Assembly (NCBI GenBank): GCA_902651635.1
Contig: CACRSC010000005.1
Location: 641,139-705,138 of the forward strand
Direction of reading: 5' to 3'
Source of the DNA: Mastigamoeba balamuthi
Taxonomy: Eukaryota > Evosea > Mastigamoebida > Mastigamoebidae
Length of the DNA: 64,000 nucleotides
Shown: one piece after another, positions 19,165-30,676 of the stretch
Position numbering within the stretch: the stretch's first letter is position 1
Layout: each line of letters starts with the position of its first letter
Position numbers and translations under genes: made by a program
The notes under the pieces: model-generated
Databases searched by the model: none
Told to the model about the DNA's origin: nothing
The model's input: only the letters and a program-made list of their open reading frames with translations

Positions 19165-22100
19165 ATGGAGGGCTCGCAGCTCAGCGCCACCGAGCGGATC
19201 GAGCGCCTCAAGCGTCTCGTGCGCGACCAGCTGCGCTCAGACGGTGCCCCCGCGCCCTCCCAGCGGCCTCCTGCCCGCGCTGACCGCGTCCCGCAGGCCT
19301 GAGCTCGCAGATACGCCAGACGCTGCAAGACCTGCTGGCCCAGGGCCACGTCTCGCCCGCCTCCACCGACGACGAGGTGCGCCGCGCCCTCCCTGGGCCC
19401 CGGACGGCCAGAATCGCGTGTCTCCAGCGTCTGGGCGCAGATCGTCCGGGCGCTGCAGAGCCGCGGGGCCATCGAGGGCGTCGTCCGCCTCATGGCCGCC
19501 ACCGCAGCCTCCGCGGCCCCTGCCGGCCCCGCTGCGGGCTCCCGGGCACCCAGGGAGGCCCCTGGGGCGTGCCCTGGGCCGCAGGGAGCGGGTGCGGCCG
19601 TGCAGAGCCCGAGGGCGGGGCAGCACGTGCTCTGCCTGCGGCTGCTGCGGGGCAAGGCGTTCCTGCTGAGCGACACGTCGCTGCCCGTGCGGCCCCGACG
19701 CCCGGGGGACTCCGCCCACTCGGGCCTTACAGCGGGCGGGCTGGCCAGGCTGAGGCTGGGTTGAGCCGCGCAGCTGGTGGTCGACGTGCACGTTCCAGGG
19801 CCAGNAGGTGCGCCGCGCCCTCCCTGGGCCCCGGACGGCCAGAATCGCGTGTCTCCAGCGTCTGGGCGCAGATCGTCCGGGCGCTGCAGAGCCGCGGGGC
19901 CATCGAGGGCGTCGTCCGCCTCATGGCCGCCACCGCAGCCTCCGCGGCCCCTGCCGGCCCCGCTGCGGGCTCCCGGGCACCCAGGGAGGCCCCTGGGGCG
20001 TGCCCTGGGCCGCAGGGAGCGGGTGCGGCCGTGCAGAGCCCGAGGGCGGGGCAGCACGTGCTCTGCCTGCGGCTGCTGCGGGGCAAGGCGTTCCTGCTGA
20101 GCGACACGTCGCTGCCCGTGCGGCCCCGACGCCCGGGGGACGTCCGCCCACTCGGGCCTGACAGCGGGGCGGGCTGGCCAGGCTGAGGCTGGGTTTGAGC
20201 CGCCGCAGCTGGTGGTCGACGTGCACTTCCAGGGCCAGCGGTGCCCAACGGCCCCCCCGGGCTGCTCTCCCGCTGCGCCCCGGGGGCTCACGCCGGTGCC
20301 TGCTGCGCGCCCCTGCAGGGTCCGGTCCGTGCCCGTGGCGTCGTGCGCAGAGCCGCCGTTCTGCGACACGTTTGTGCTGGAGATCTCTGTGCGGACGTCG
20401 TCGCCCCCGCTCGCTGTGCCCCGCCCGTTCTCTAAGTGCCCTCGCAGCGATGCCGCACTAGGGCCCTCGTGGACGCCGTGGGCTCGCTGCCGCTGGGCCA
20501 GGTCAACTCCCCGCTGCACTTCGTGGTCACCAGGCAGTACATGTGCGCGGCCCTCCCGCTGGGCGCTGGCTGGCAGAAGCAATTGAATTGCGCCCAGCGA
20601 CGGCACCACGGAGCTCGTGGGCACGCAGACGGTCGAGTGGAGGCGCGCGCTGCGTGGCGGGGGCGTCTCGCAGTCGGTGGAGGTCGTGGGGGCAGCACGC
20701 GTGCCCGTGGGCCTCATCGACGTGCGCCTGGAGGTCGTCCCCGCCCTCGACGCCGACGCGCTGTGGTCCGACGACGAGCTCTCGGCGCAGCTGAGCCGCG
20801 AGAGGGCCGCCCGCAGCGAGGCCGCGCAGTCCTTCTACGTCTACGCCAAGCAGTGGTGGGCAGAGTACAGGCGCATCGGCGAGCACTGTGCGGCGCGGTC
20901 TGCGGTGCTGCTCGCGCAGAGCGAGTCGGGCGAGGAGCTGCCCGTCTGCTGCTTCGTCGCCCCCGTGCGGGCCCCGTACCTCGTCGAGAGCCCCGCAAAG
21001 GCCGCGCGCTTCGTCAGCCTGCTGCCCGTCGTCCGAGGCGACTCTGTAGGCCGCTCTGTCGAGTCGTGGTCGTCGCTGCACACGCTGCTGGCGCGGGGCA
21101 AAGGCACTACTGCGTTTCGACTTATTTTCTCACTTTTTCCAAGCCGCAATTACGTTCTCTCTGAATGCAGTTTGATTGCGTGGCGCTGCTCGCTGAAGGT
21201 GACACCTCACTGAGCCCTCGCGCGCTGCACAGGGACGGTGGAGGACCACTGCGTGCTGCTGTGCAGCTTGCTGCTGGGCTTTGGCCTCGACGCCTACGTG
21301 TGCGTCGGCTCTGTGAGCAGCTCGCGGGGGGCACTCGTTTGCGAGTGGTGCCAACACTCACAGCCGGGGAACTCGTCGCAGACGGACGCGGGGAGGCACG
21401 CGTGGGTGCTGGAGCGGCGCGACGACGGGTCAGCAGTGTTCTGGGAGTCGACGACGGCGTGCAGGTACACGTACCCCGTGACGCACAAGAAGGCGCCCCG
21501 ATACCAGTCGGTCGACTGCGCGTTCAACAACGCCGCGCTCTACGCCAACGTCCAGGACGCCGAGGCGACGAGCTTCGCCCTCGAGGACCCGCGGCTCTGG
21601 AAGCAACTCCCTGCCGCTGCGCTCTCGCAGTTCCCAAGGCACCGGCCGAGCACTTCGTTTTTTCTGAGTCTGAAAGTGGGGGGTTTCAAATGCTGACCTC
21701 ACAACGACGCGCAGAGGGTGGCCTGTGCCCATTCAGCAGAGCACCCTCGAAGCCGTTTCGCTCTCGTCGTGCCTGGACGGCGCTCTGCGAGAGCTGGTGG
21801 CGCAGCACAGGCAGGGGATCGGGGTGCGTGGAGGACTGCGGGGGGCTTTCCCCGCAGTAGAGCCAACTGACCGCGGGGCTGCGTGTGTGTGCCACCGCCA
21901 GCTGATGACGGTGTGGGACGAGGACCTCGGGCACCGCCTGTCGTCGGCGCTGTGGTCCTACGAGATGGAGAGGCTCGTTGGGACGCCCGTCTGCAGCGGC
22001 GACTTTGAGCAGTCGATAAAGCGGGCAGTTCCAGACGGCCACACGTTCAAGGGCTTCCCCATATCCTTCTCCCACAGGTCCGCAATCGTCCGCCTCCGTT

Positions 22101-22703
22101 CCCCAGGGCTCTGGCTTTTACTTTTTGGCACTGAGAACGCACGAGATGGTTCAGTTGTCTCGCACTTAGCAGTGGTGTGCTGCCCCTCTTTGATGATGCG
22201 CATTTCCAGTGTGCTTCACACCCCCAGCCCCCAGAGCGTACTTGTGCTTGTTGGCCCCATTTGCGTGGAGTCAGCCAGAGCTTTGTACCACCGTATATTG
22301 CGCGTCGGAATGTGCTGATAATCGAGCTGATTTGCTCGGCGACCCGTTGTGCCCTGATCGCTGTTGTGCCCCTGTGCCCACCAAGTTGGGGTGCTTGTAG
22401 TGCTTTTCTTGCGAACTTCACGCCTGTTGTTTTTCTTGCGGTTGTCGTCTTTGTCTACTGTGTTCTGTCGTCTTTGTCTGCTGTGTTCTGCCGAGACTCC
22501 CGCATGCGGTGCTCAGAGGCCGCGGCGTGTGCAGGTCGCCGATGAAGATGCTGACCGCGCTGCTCAAGTCGCCGGTGGGCAGCGACGTGGTGCGCACGCG
22601 GGGGGACAAGGTGCGCATGGCCCTGTGTGTGCAGTGCCACGTGTACCCCGAGGACGCCGTCGCCACGTGGCTCATGATCGCCGTGCGCTACGTGTCTGTC
22701 TAG
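19165..22703 (+). CDS. CEP76: CEP76 orthologue, centrosomal/centriolar protein
   Basis: CEP76 restrains centriole reduplication in animals; it has a C2-like domain and a transglutaminase-like domain. Modelled exons, using the second copy of a misassembled stretch: 19165-19243, 19297-19376, 19872-20141, 20182-20240, 20319-20388, 20448-20542, 20598-21103, 21233-21675, 21737-21823, 21902-22077 and 22535-22703. They total about 677 codons and phases close; human CEP76 is about 659 aa. Landmarks: the N-terminal helix (LKRLVRDQLRSD), SRGAIEGVVRLM, LLRGKAFL, FYVYAKQWWAEY, ESPAKAARFVSLLP, RGKGTVEDHCVLLCSLLLGF, HAWVLERRDDGSAVFWES, GLMTVWDEDL, AVPDGHTFKGFPISF and the C-terminus YPEDAVATWLMIAVRYVSV. The intron at 21104 begins GC (AAAG|GCACTA). 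Intron 20142-20181 is only 40 nt. The same 350-nt stretch is repeated around the N at 19805. Confidence 0.9.
19377..19805 (+). other. Misassembled duplicate of CEP76 exon 3 region ending in N
   Basis: 19377-19804 repeats 19808-20235 with small indels (for example GGGACTCCGCCC versus GGGACGTCCGCCC). The left copy loses frame near its end and stops at the N at 19805. It looks like an unmerged, low-quality contig end, not a true duplication. Confidence 0.8.
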
Positions 22704-23098
22704 AGAGCGGGGCTGCCGAGCGAGCCACCAGCGCTCAGCAGCTGCAGCTCGCACACACTCTCACCCCGCGAAACCCGCACACTTGATAAACGCGAACAGA
22801 GAGTTCAAGCAAAAGTACTGTTCAACTTTTCCTCAACTGAAAATCCACGCAGCGTTCACGGCCGTTGGGCCCCAGTACCCTTCGTCGCCTGGGGCTCAGC
22901 CGCACTCCCCCAGCCCAGCCCAGATACCCCCACGGGAGGGTTGCCTGAGCCGAGGGTCGCGCAGCAGCAGCAGCGGCCGTTGCTGAGCAGAAGGTGCGCA
23001 ATTTGCCCACGACGGGGTATCAGGCAACGCTCAACAAACTAATAAAAAATCTCTCTCCAATCATTTTCTTATTACTTCTGTGTGATCGCCAGGCACCC
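22704..23098. promoter_or_regulatory. Upstream region of fibro-slime gene 1, shared with gene 2
   Basis: It is related to 26380-26655 upstream of gene 2: AGTTCAAGC, TCAACTGAAA, GCCGTTGG, TGGGGCTCAGCC-like blocks and the final GATCGCCAGGCACCCATG. This suggests that promoter and gene were duplicated together. The promoter role is inferred. Confidence 0.5.
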
Positions 23099-25620
23099 AT
23101 GCCGCACGTCCCAGCATTCCTCGTGGTGGCTGCGGCCCTCTGCGTCGCTCTCTGTGCGCCCCGCGCCGCCCCCACGCGTCCCTTGCGCCGGGAAATCGCA
23201 CATGACTCGATCGCGTAAAACGCAACTCTCACGCGGCACACAAAGGTGCACAGAGCGCACAGGGGAAGCTCGCGCAGTTCCTGATGAACCTCGACAAATA
23301 CGAGGTGCGGTGCCCCACGGCGCGGGACCACTCGTCGCAGACGGTGTTCCGCTACAAGCTGGTCGTGCGCTGGGGCCCCCCGCTCGACTCGATCACGCTG
23401 CAGACGGACCCCAGCTGGCCCACGGTGCCCAGGGCCACGTTCGACCCCGAGACCAACCTCACGGGGCTCCGCTTCGTCTTCGACCCCCCGCTGCTGCCCA
23501 CCAACACGAGCTTCTTCAGCTTCACGGTGCAGGACACCTTCGACAACATGGGCTCTGTGCTCTACAGGTGCGCCCTGCTCATCCCGATTACCTCGTGGCG
23601 CCTCCTCCATCCTTGTGGCTGTGTCCCCACGCCGAGGCTCGCCGAGCCGGACAGTATCGCGCGCTGTGGGCGTCGAATTTACTGAACTTCGTATTTCGAA
23701 CTGCACGTGCAAAGGGCAATTCGAGAACCGCGCGGGTCATAAGCGGCGAACAACGAACAGCAGACTCACAGCCCTCTCCTCCTCGGCGGCGTGGTGCGCA
23801 GAGTGGCGTCCAAGAACGCGAGCAGGACGTTCACGAGCTGGCTGCCGTCAGCGGGGCCAGCGCCGTACATACCCATGGTCAAGCCGCAGACCATCTCGCT
23901 CAAGATGGACATCCTCGACTTCCCCACGGGCGGCTGGAACGGGTCCGCACAGCAGCCCTGGTACTGCCACGACTTCGAGACTGTTCACATGATGCCGGAG
24001 AAGAACATCGTGGCCAAGCAGCTGGGGCCCGACAGGCTGCCCGTGTATTGGTGCCCCTACGCAAATGGCTGCCAGACAGTGCAGAACCAGACGACGTTTA
24101 GCTGGTGGTTCCGCCACACCGTCCTCTACGGCCAGGAGTACAACAAGTACATCACAAAGGCACGCCTTCCAATCTCTCTCTCTCTTCTTCGGCATTCTGG
24201 ATTGGAGTCTGCCTCCGCGTGACTGTTTGGGATACTCCATCAGCGGAGTTCAGTGCTTCTGGGCGCTAGAGCAAGAGACCGGAACGGCTCGCTTTTCAAT
24301 CGAAAAATTGAAGGGGAATGCAGGCTTTGGCCCCAACATTGCTGACAGAGAATTCATGTCGCAGAACCTCACGATGACGCTCAACAACAAGGGCCTCTAC
24401 GCGTACAACAACCAGGAGTTCTTCATCGCAGACGGCCTGGGCTTCGGCAACATTGTTTCGACACCGCCGCACAACTATGGGTTCACTATGGCCATCCACA
24501 CGAGCTTCACGTACATGGGCGGCGAGGTCTTCAGCTTCACCGGCGACGACGACGTCTGGGTCTTCGTCAACGGCACCCGCATGATCGACCTCGGCGGCAT
24601 CCACACGGCCGAGAGCGGCAGCTTCCGTGCCGACGACATGAACCTCGTGCCCGGCCACTCGTACGACTTCGACTTCTTCTACTGCGAGCGCCACACGTCG
24701 CAGTCCACGTTCGCCGCAGAGACGTCGCTTGCGCTGTTCAAGTGCGAGGGCGACAAGTGCGGGCACTGCCGCAGCAGGTGCCACCTGAAGGGCCCCGACA
24801 GCGACGGGGACGGCACGCGGGACTGCCAGGACCTCTGCCCCCACGACCCCCGCAAGACAGTCCCCGGCAGGTGCGGCTGCGGCAGCACAGAGGACTCGTG
24901 CCCCGAGGATCCAGCGTGGTCCGAGGCACACAGCAGCGGCACCGACGACGNAACCTCGTGCCCGGCCACTCGTACGACTTCGACTTCTACTGCGAGCGCC
25001 ACACGTCGCAGTCCACGTTCGCCGCAGAGACGTCGCTTGCGCTGTTCAAGTGCGAGGGCGACAAGTGCGGGTACTGCCGCAGCAGGTGCCACCTGAAGGG
25101 CCCCGACAGCGACGGGGACGGCACGCGGGACTGCCAGGACCTCTGCCCCCACGACCCCCGCAAGACAGTCCCCGGCAGGTGCGGCTGCGGCAGCACAGAG
25201 GACTCGTGCCCCGAGGAGCCAGCGTGGTCCGAGGCACACAGCAGCGGCACCGACGACGAGCCCACGCCAGACCCTACCCAGTCGTCCAGTGGCACGGAGT
25301 CGGTCCCTCAGCCCGTGCCCTCGTCGTCGTCGCGTAAGAGCGCCACCAGCAGCTCGCACGCGGTCCCCGAGCAGAGCTCCCCGTCCTCGAGCCACCACGA
25401 GGACCGCAGCGACTCGGCGCGGCCCCCGCACGGCAGCAGCAGCGGACCCAGCGGGTCGAGCGGGTCGAGTGGTGCGCAGCGCAGGAGCAGCGGGAGCGAC
25501 GGACTGCCCGCGAGGCACAGCAGCGGACACTCGGGGCACAACGAGCACGCGTCGGGCGCGCTGTCGGCGGTCCCTGCGCTCGTGGCTGCCGCTGTGGTCG
25601 CTGCCGCTGCCGCGCTGTGA
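23099..25620 (+). CDS. Fibro-slime family surface protein 1 (array member 1)
   Basis: Reference member. Exons: 23099-23153 (signal peptide [19 protein letters not shown]), 23246-23567, 23802-24159 and 24365-25620. Exon 2 is an N-terminal module ([46 protein letters not shown]). Exon 3 carries GPAPYIPMVKPQ, MDILDFPTGG and GPDRLPVYWCP, and its intron starts GC (AAAG|GCACGC). Exon 4 holds the fibro-slime/PA14 core: [33 protein letters not shown] and [16 protein letters not shown] CxxC-rich segment with DSDGDGTRDCQDLCPHDP (thrombospondin-3-like, calcium-binding type) and a Ser-rich stalk follow. The tail ASGALSAVPALVAAAVVAAA is a GPI-type hydrophobic end with no cytosolic part. Fibro-slime domains occur in Dictyostelium PSI-type secreted factors. 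The product is probably displayed on the cell surface. A 310-bp assembly duplication sits at the N at 24951. Confidence 0.85.
24952..25261 (+). other. Unmerged contig overlap inside fibro-slime gene 1
   Basis: This repeats 24641-24950 with three small differences, including loss of one TTC codon and CAC/TAC at GHC/GYC. The N at 24951 marks the join. The true gene should carry this part once. Confidence 0.8.
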
Positions 25621-26655
25621 GCCGCACCTGCCACGCGCGCAGCAGCACACCCACCCCCTGCCACGCGTTCTCAGGCCTTCTGCCCACGCCCGCACGTGGC
25701 GTCATCTCTCTGGTCAGGCACTGCACAACACACGCACACCCTAGGCCGAACACCGAGAGCAGACTCGGCTACTCTCACAGACAACTTTGCGGGGGTGCAT
25801 GTGTACGGCTGCTTGTGCAGTCTCGTGCTTGCCCGGGGCAATTGTGCAGCTGGCTGTGAGGGGCCCAAGTGCACCCGATCTGAATGAACCACTCTTTGCT
25901 TCAGAGCAGCACAACATTCTGGATGTGCTTCGACTGAAGTCGACTGTGCTTCTCTGAGAGGTCGAGGCGACTCTGCCAACTTGCGCGCTCGTGCTGATCG
26001 AGTCGCCAGAGATCGTCGAATCGCACTCCAACGGTGCTGCCCGGGGCGAACCTAACTGGGGTGTTTGTCGAGTTTGCAAATAAATGAGCTGCTTGCTGCC
26101 CCCATTCTCGGAGCACTTCTCTCGGGGCTTCTTGAGCTTCCGGCAGCCGCGCTGCGCCTTAGAGATGGCGTACGTGCGCCAGTGGGCAGCGACACGATTC
26201 GCAAACGGCCAGACGGTACTCGTGGCCCACTCTCTCTGCCTTCAAGGGCCGAGTGAATCCCCGAAGCCTCCGCACAAGCTCGGCTCATGGTCGCCACAGG
26301 AAACGAGAGCCGCTGAGGCTGTTGTACGAGCAAACCAACACAGCTCGTCTCTGTGCATATCGTATCCCCAACAGCGAGAGCGGAGTTCAAGCGAAAGGGA
26401 TTTGTACATCCGTCAACTGAAAGTGCATGTTGCGTGATCAGCCGTTGGCTCCAAAACCCTTGCAACGCCTGTGGCTCAGCCCCGCGCTCTCCGGGCACCT
26501 CATGTGAGAGCAGCCTAGGGGAAAGGGGTGGCGGCAGCGGTTGCCTTTTCCGATATGAAGAAACGAAATTTGTCGAGGGGGAGCTCAGAAACAAACTTAC
26601 TAACAAATCTAACTGGTCATTATCTCACCACTTCTCTAGTGATCGCCAGGCACCC
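25621..26655. other. Intergenic between array members 1 and 2
   Basis: No gene is recognised. The last 280 nt resemble the upstream region of member 1. The middle is mixed in composition, with only chance open frames. Confidence 0.45.
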
Positions 26656-28336
26656 ATGTCGCACGTCCCAGCATCCCTCGTGGTGGCTGCGGCCCTCTGC
26701 GTCGTTTTCTGTGCGCCCTGCGCCGCCCCCACGCGTCCCTTGCGCCGGGAAATCGCACTTAGCTTTTCCGCGTAAAACGCAACGCTCACACGGCCCCCCG
26801 CCGGCACACAAAGGTGCACACAGCGCACAGGGGAAGCTCGCGCAGTTCCTGATGAGCCTCGACAAATACGAGGTGCGGTGCCCCACGGCGCGGGACCACT
26901 CGTCGCAGACGGTGTTCCGCTACAAGCTGGTCGTGCGCTGGGGCCCCCCGCTCGACTCGATCACGCTGCAGACGGACCCCAGCTGGCCCACGGTGCCCAG
27001 GGCCTCGCTCGACGCCGCCACCAACCTCACGGGGCTCCGCTTCGACTTCAACCCGCCGCTGCGGCCGGGCGGCAGCACGACGTTCAGCTTCACGGTCAAC
27101 GACACGTTCGACAACATGGGCTCTGTGCTCTACAGGTCCGTGCTCCTTCCCCAACCGCCCTGCCCGCCGCAATTATGTCCGACAGTCGCGCCAGAGTGTT
27201 CCCTTGTGTATTTCCTCACGCGAGGAGCGTGCAGCAGACACCTAACCAACTATGCTGAATTTCAGTTTGAGAATTACCGTTGTTAATTTGTAAGTCGAAC
27301 TGTGTGGATGAGTTTAAATTGAACACCGAGGCAGCCAATTTCACTTCGCCCACCCCCCTCGTGCTCGCCGCAGGGTCGTGTCCGAGAGCGAGAACAGGAC
27401 GTACACGAGCTCGCTGGTGTCTGCGGGGCCAGCGCCGTACCTGCCCGTCGTGAGGCCGCAGAGCATCTCGCTGCCAATGGACATCTTCGACTTCCCCACG
27501 GGCATCGCCAACCCCTGGTCCCCTGGCCCCCCGCCGCACCCCAGGACGAACCCCGACTTCGAGCAGGCCATCCTGCGCAGCGAGAAGGACATCGTGGCCA
27601 AGCAGCTGGGGCCCGACAGGCTGCCGGTGTTCTGGTGCCCGTACCCCAACCACAAGTGCAAGACGGTCTACAACAGCACCTCTTTCGACCAGTGGTTCCG
27701 CCACACGGTCGTCAACGGCGAGGAGATCAACAAGTACATCTCCAAGGTACTCTCACACTTACACCCTCAGTTCAATCCTCTCGCTTTAAAAGGCGAAATT
27801 TGGGAACTAATCTGGGCGGCCGAATTCAATTGTGTTCACTTTTGAATGGGAGTTAGTTTTCAATTCCGCCTTACACTATTGCTCTCGATGCAGAACCTCA
27901 CGATGACGCTCAACGACAAGGGCCTCTACAACTACAGCAACCAGAACTTCTTCATCGCAGACGGCCTGGGCTTCGGCAACGACCCCACGGACCCGCCGCA
28001 CAACTTTGGGTACTGCATGGCCATCCACACGAGCTTCACGTACATGGGCGGCGAGGTCTTCAGCTTCACCGGCGACGACGACGTCTGGGTCTTCGTCAAC
28101 GGCACCCGCATGATCGACCTCGGCGGCATCCACTCGGCCCAGAGCGCGAGCTTCACAGCCGACGACATGAACCTCGTGCCGGGCCACTCGTACAACTTCG
28201 ACTTCTTCTACTGCGAGCGCCACAGCGTCGAGTCGACGTTCGCCGCAGAGACGTCGCTGTCGTTCTACCAGTGCGAGGGCGACAAGTGCGGGTACTGCCG
28301 CAGCAGGTGCAACCTGGCGGGCCCCGACAGCGACGG
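26656..28336 (+). CDS. Fibro-slime family protein 2, 3' end lost in gap
   Basis: Exons 26656-26710 (signal [19 protein letters not shown]), 26814-27135, 27374-27746 and 27894-28336. The order of modules is as in member 1. Variant features: [19 protein letters not shown] in the N-module, a long insert [20 protein letters not shown], and [11 protein letters not shown] in place of the usual CPNGC. Its third intron uses GT (CCAAG|GTACTC), where members 1 and 3 use GC. The frame is intact up to the N at 28337, which cuts it within the Cys-rich segment (GPDSDG). The stalk and tail are missing from the assembly. Confidence 0.8.
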
Positions 28337-28337
28337 N

Positions 28338-30065
28338 CTCTGTGCTCTACAGGTCCGTGCTCCTTCTCCAACCGCCCTGTCCGCCGCGGTTATGTCCAAT
28401 AGTCGCGCCAGAGTGTTCTTTGTGTTCATCCTCACGCGAGGAGCGCGCATCAGACACCAAACCAATTTTGAATTTCAGTTTGAGAATTACCGTTGTTAAT
28501 TTGTAAGTCGAACTGGATGAGTTTAAATTGAACACCGAGGCAGCCAATTTCACTTCGCCCACCCGTCGTGCTCGCCGCAGGATCGTGTCCGAGAGCGAGA
28601 ACAGGACGTACACGAGCTCGCTGCCGTCCGCGGGGCCAGCGCCATACCTGCCCGTCGTGAGGCCGCAGAGCATCTCGCTGCAGATGGACATCCTCGACTT
28701 CCCCACGGGCATCGCCAACCCCTGGTCCTCGGGCCCCCAGCCGCACCCGAAGACCAACCCCGACTTCGAGCAGGCCATCCTGCGCAGCGAGAAGGACATC
28801 GTGGCCAAGCAGCTGGGGCCCGACAGGCTGCCGGTGTTCTGGTGCCCCTACCCCAACAACAAGTGCCGCACTGTCTACAACCGCACCTCCTTCGACCAGT
28901 GGTTCCGCCACACGGTGATCAACGGCAAGGAGATCAACAAGTACATCTCCAAGGCACGCTCACACACTTCCATCCTCGTAGCCATTCTCTCGCTTTAGCT
29001 CAGCTGGCGGCCGAATTCAATTGTGTGCTCACTTTAGAATGAAATTGTAAATGGCCACGAGAAGTCAGCTAAGGAAGGTCACTCATACAAACCACGGTGT
29101 CCTGAATGCGCGCAGACTGTTTTCCCTGACACCAAAATTGAGCTCAGCTCACCCATTTCGCATGACACGATTGTTTCTCGATGCAGAACCTCACGATGAC
29201 GCTCAACGACAAGGGCCTCTACAACTACAGCAACCAGTATTTCTTTATCGCAGACGGCCTGGGCTTCGGCAACGACCCCACGGACCCGCCGCACAACTTT
29301 GGGTACTGCATGGCCATCCACACGAGCTTCACGTACATGGGCGGCGAGGTCTTCAGCTTCACCGGCGACGACGACGTCTGGGTCTTCGTCAACGGCACCC
29401 GCATGATCGACCTCGGCGGCATCCACTCGGCCCAGAGCGCGAACTTTAGTGCCGACGACATGAACCTCGTGCCCGGTCACTCGTACAACTTCGACTTCTT
29501 CTACTGCGAGCGCCACAGCGTCCAGTCGACGTTCGCAGCAGAGACGTCGCTGTCGCTCTTCCAGTGCGAGGGCGATAAGTGCGGGTACTGCCGCAGGAGG
29601 TGCAACCTGGCGGGCCCCGACAGCGACGGGGACGGCACGCGGGACTGCCAGGACCTCTGCCCCCACGACCCCCGCAAGACAGTCCCCGGCAGGTGCGGCT
29701 GCGGTAACACAGAGGACTCGTGCCCCGAGGAGCCCGAGTGGTCCGAGGCACACAGCAGCAGCGCCGAGCCCGAGCCGGACCCCGTAGAGTCGTCGGGAGG
29801 CGAGACGCCCATCCCGCAGCCCCTGCCCTCGTCGTCGTCGTCGTCGAGCAGCAGCGCACACACAGCCTCTGAGCATAGCTCGCCGTCCTCGGGCAGCCGC
29901 GGCGAGTCGAGCGGCGCGCAGCGCAGGAGCAGCGAGAGCGGCGAACTGCCGGCGAGGCACAGCAGCGAGGGCGACTCAGGGCACAACAAGCACGCGTCGG
30001 GCGCGCTGTCCGCGGTCCCTGCGCTCGTGGCCGCCGCTGTGGTCGCTGCCGCTGCCGCGCTGTGA
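28338..30065 (+). CDS. Fibro-slime family protein 3, 5' end lost in gap
   Basis: Only the last 15 nt of exon 2 (28338-28352) follow the N. Exon 3 is 28581-28953 and exon 4 is 29187-30065, ending with a stop. It is closest to member 2 ([20 protein letters not shown]), and its second intron is also near-identical to that of member 2. Yet its C-terminal tail (HASGALSAVPALVAAAVVAA) is identical to that of member 1, so it is a mosaic. Intron 3 starts GC (CCAAG|GCACGC). The stalk contains SSSSSSSSAHTASEHSS. Signal exon and N-module are missing because of the gap. Confidence 0.8.
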
Positions 30066-30676
30066 GCTGCGCTGGCAGAGCATGAGAGGTCTGTGCGCTG
30101 CCCTTAACTCAGCAGCACACCCACCCACCCACCCCTCCGTGCCGCTCGTCGCAGACCTCTCCCCAACGTCGCGCCGCACGTGGCGCCTTTCCTCTCCCTC
30201 CCATTCCCACGCACTGCACAACGCACGCGCACACCCCACAGGAACACAGAGAGCAGCAGGTGATATCCTCTGCTGCCAGAGACCAAATGATCGGTGCGGT
30301 ATGCTGGCTGCTCATCGTGCACAGCAGGCGAGCTGCAACAAATGGCGGAAATGGTAGCGTGCAACGGCTCTGAGGGTCCGCAGTTGCCGAGACAAGCAAC
30401 AAACACAGCCACAGAGCCCGCACCGCTGCTCTGGGCGCCGCGGGGCTCTGCGGCTCCTGTGGACGTGCCGAGAGGCAGCGTGGACCAGCGGGATCATCCC
30501 AGCGGGGCGCGACTGCACCTGTGGCAGTAATTTCCGAGAGGAAGAAAACAAAGGGAAATATCCGGAGCAACGCTCCGCGAATACCCGAAAGCGGAGAGCC
30601 TGTGATATCATCTTCACTTCTCCAGAACGCACAGGCTGAGCACACCCCCGCGCGCATACCCCAACTTTTGTGCACC
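30066..30676. other. Intergenic between array members 3 and 4
   Basis: No gene is seen. A GGAAATATCCGGAGCAACGC element near 30550 (with an inverted GCTCCGC half) resembles the GATATTTCCGG motif found in introns. Confidence 0.4.

Noticed and set aside
19377-20240. A true tandem duplication of a CEP76 exon
   Set aside because: The left copy ends at an N and has frame-breaking indels; using one copy gives a full-length protein with closing phases.
21104-21240. CEP76 read-through without intron at 21104
   Set aside because: The frame without splicing loses the VEDH segment; the GC donor gives a seamless match to the family.
24641-25261. Duplicated Cys-rich domain in fibro-slime 1
   Set aside because: The repeat sits exactly around an N with sequencing-type differences; other members have one copy.
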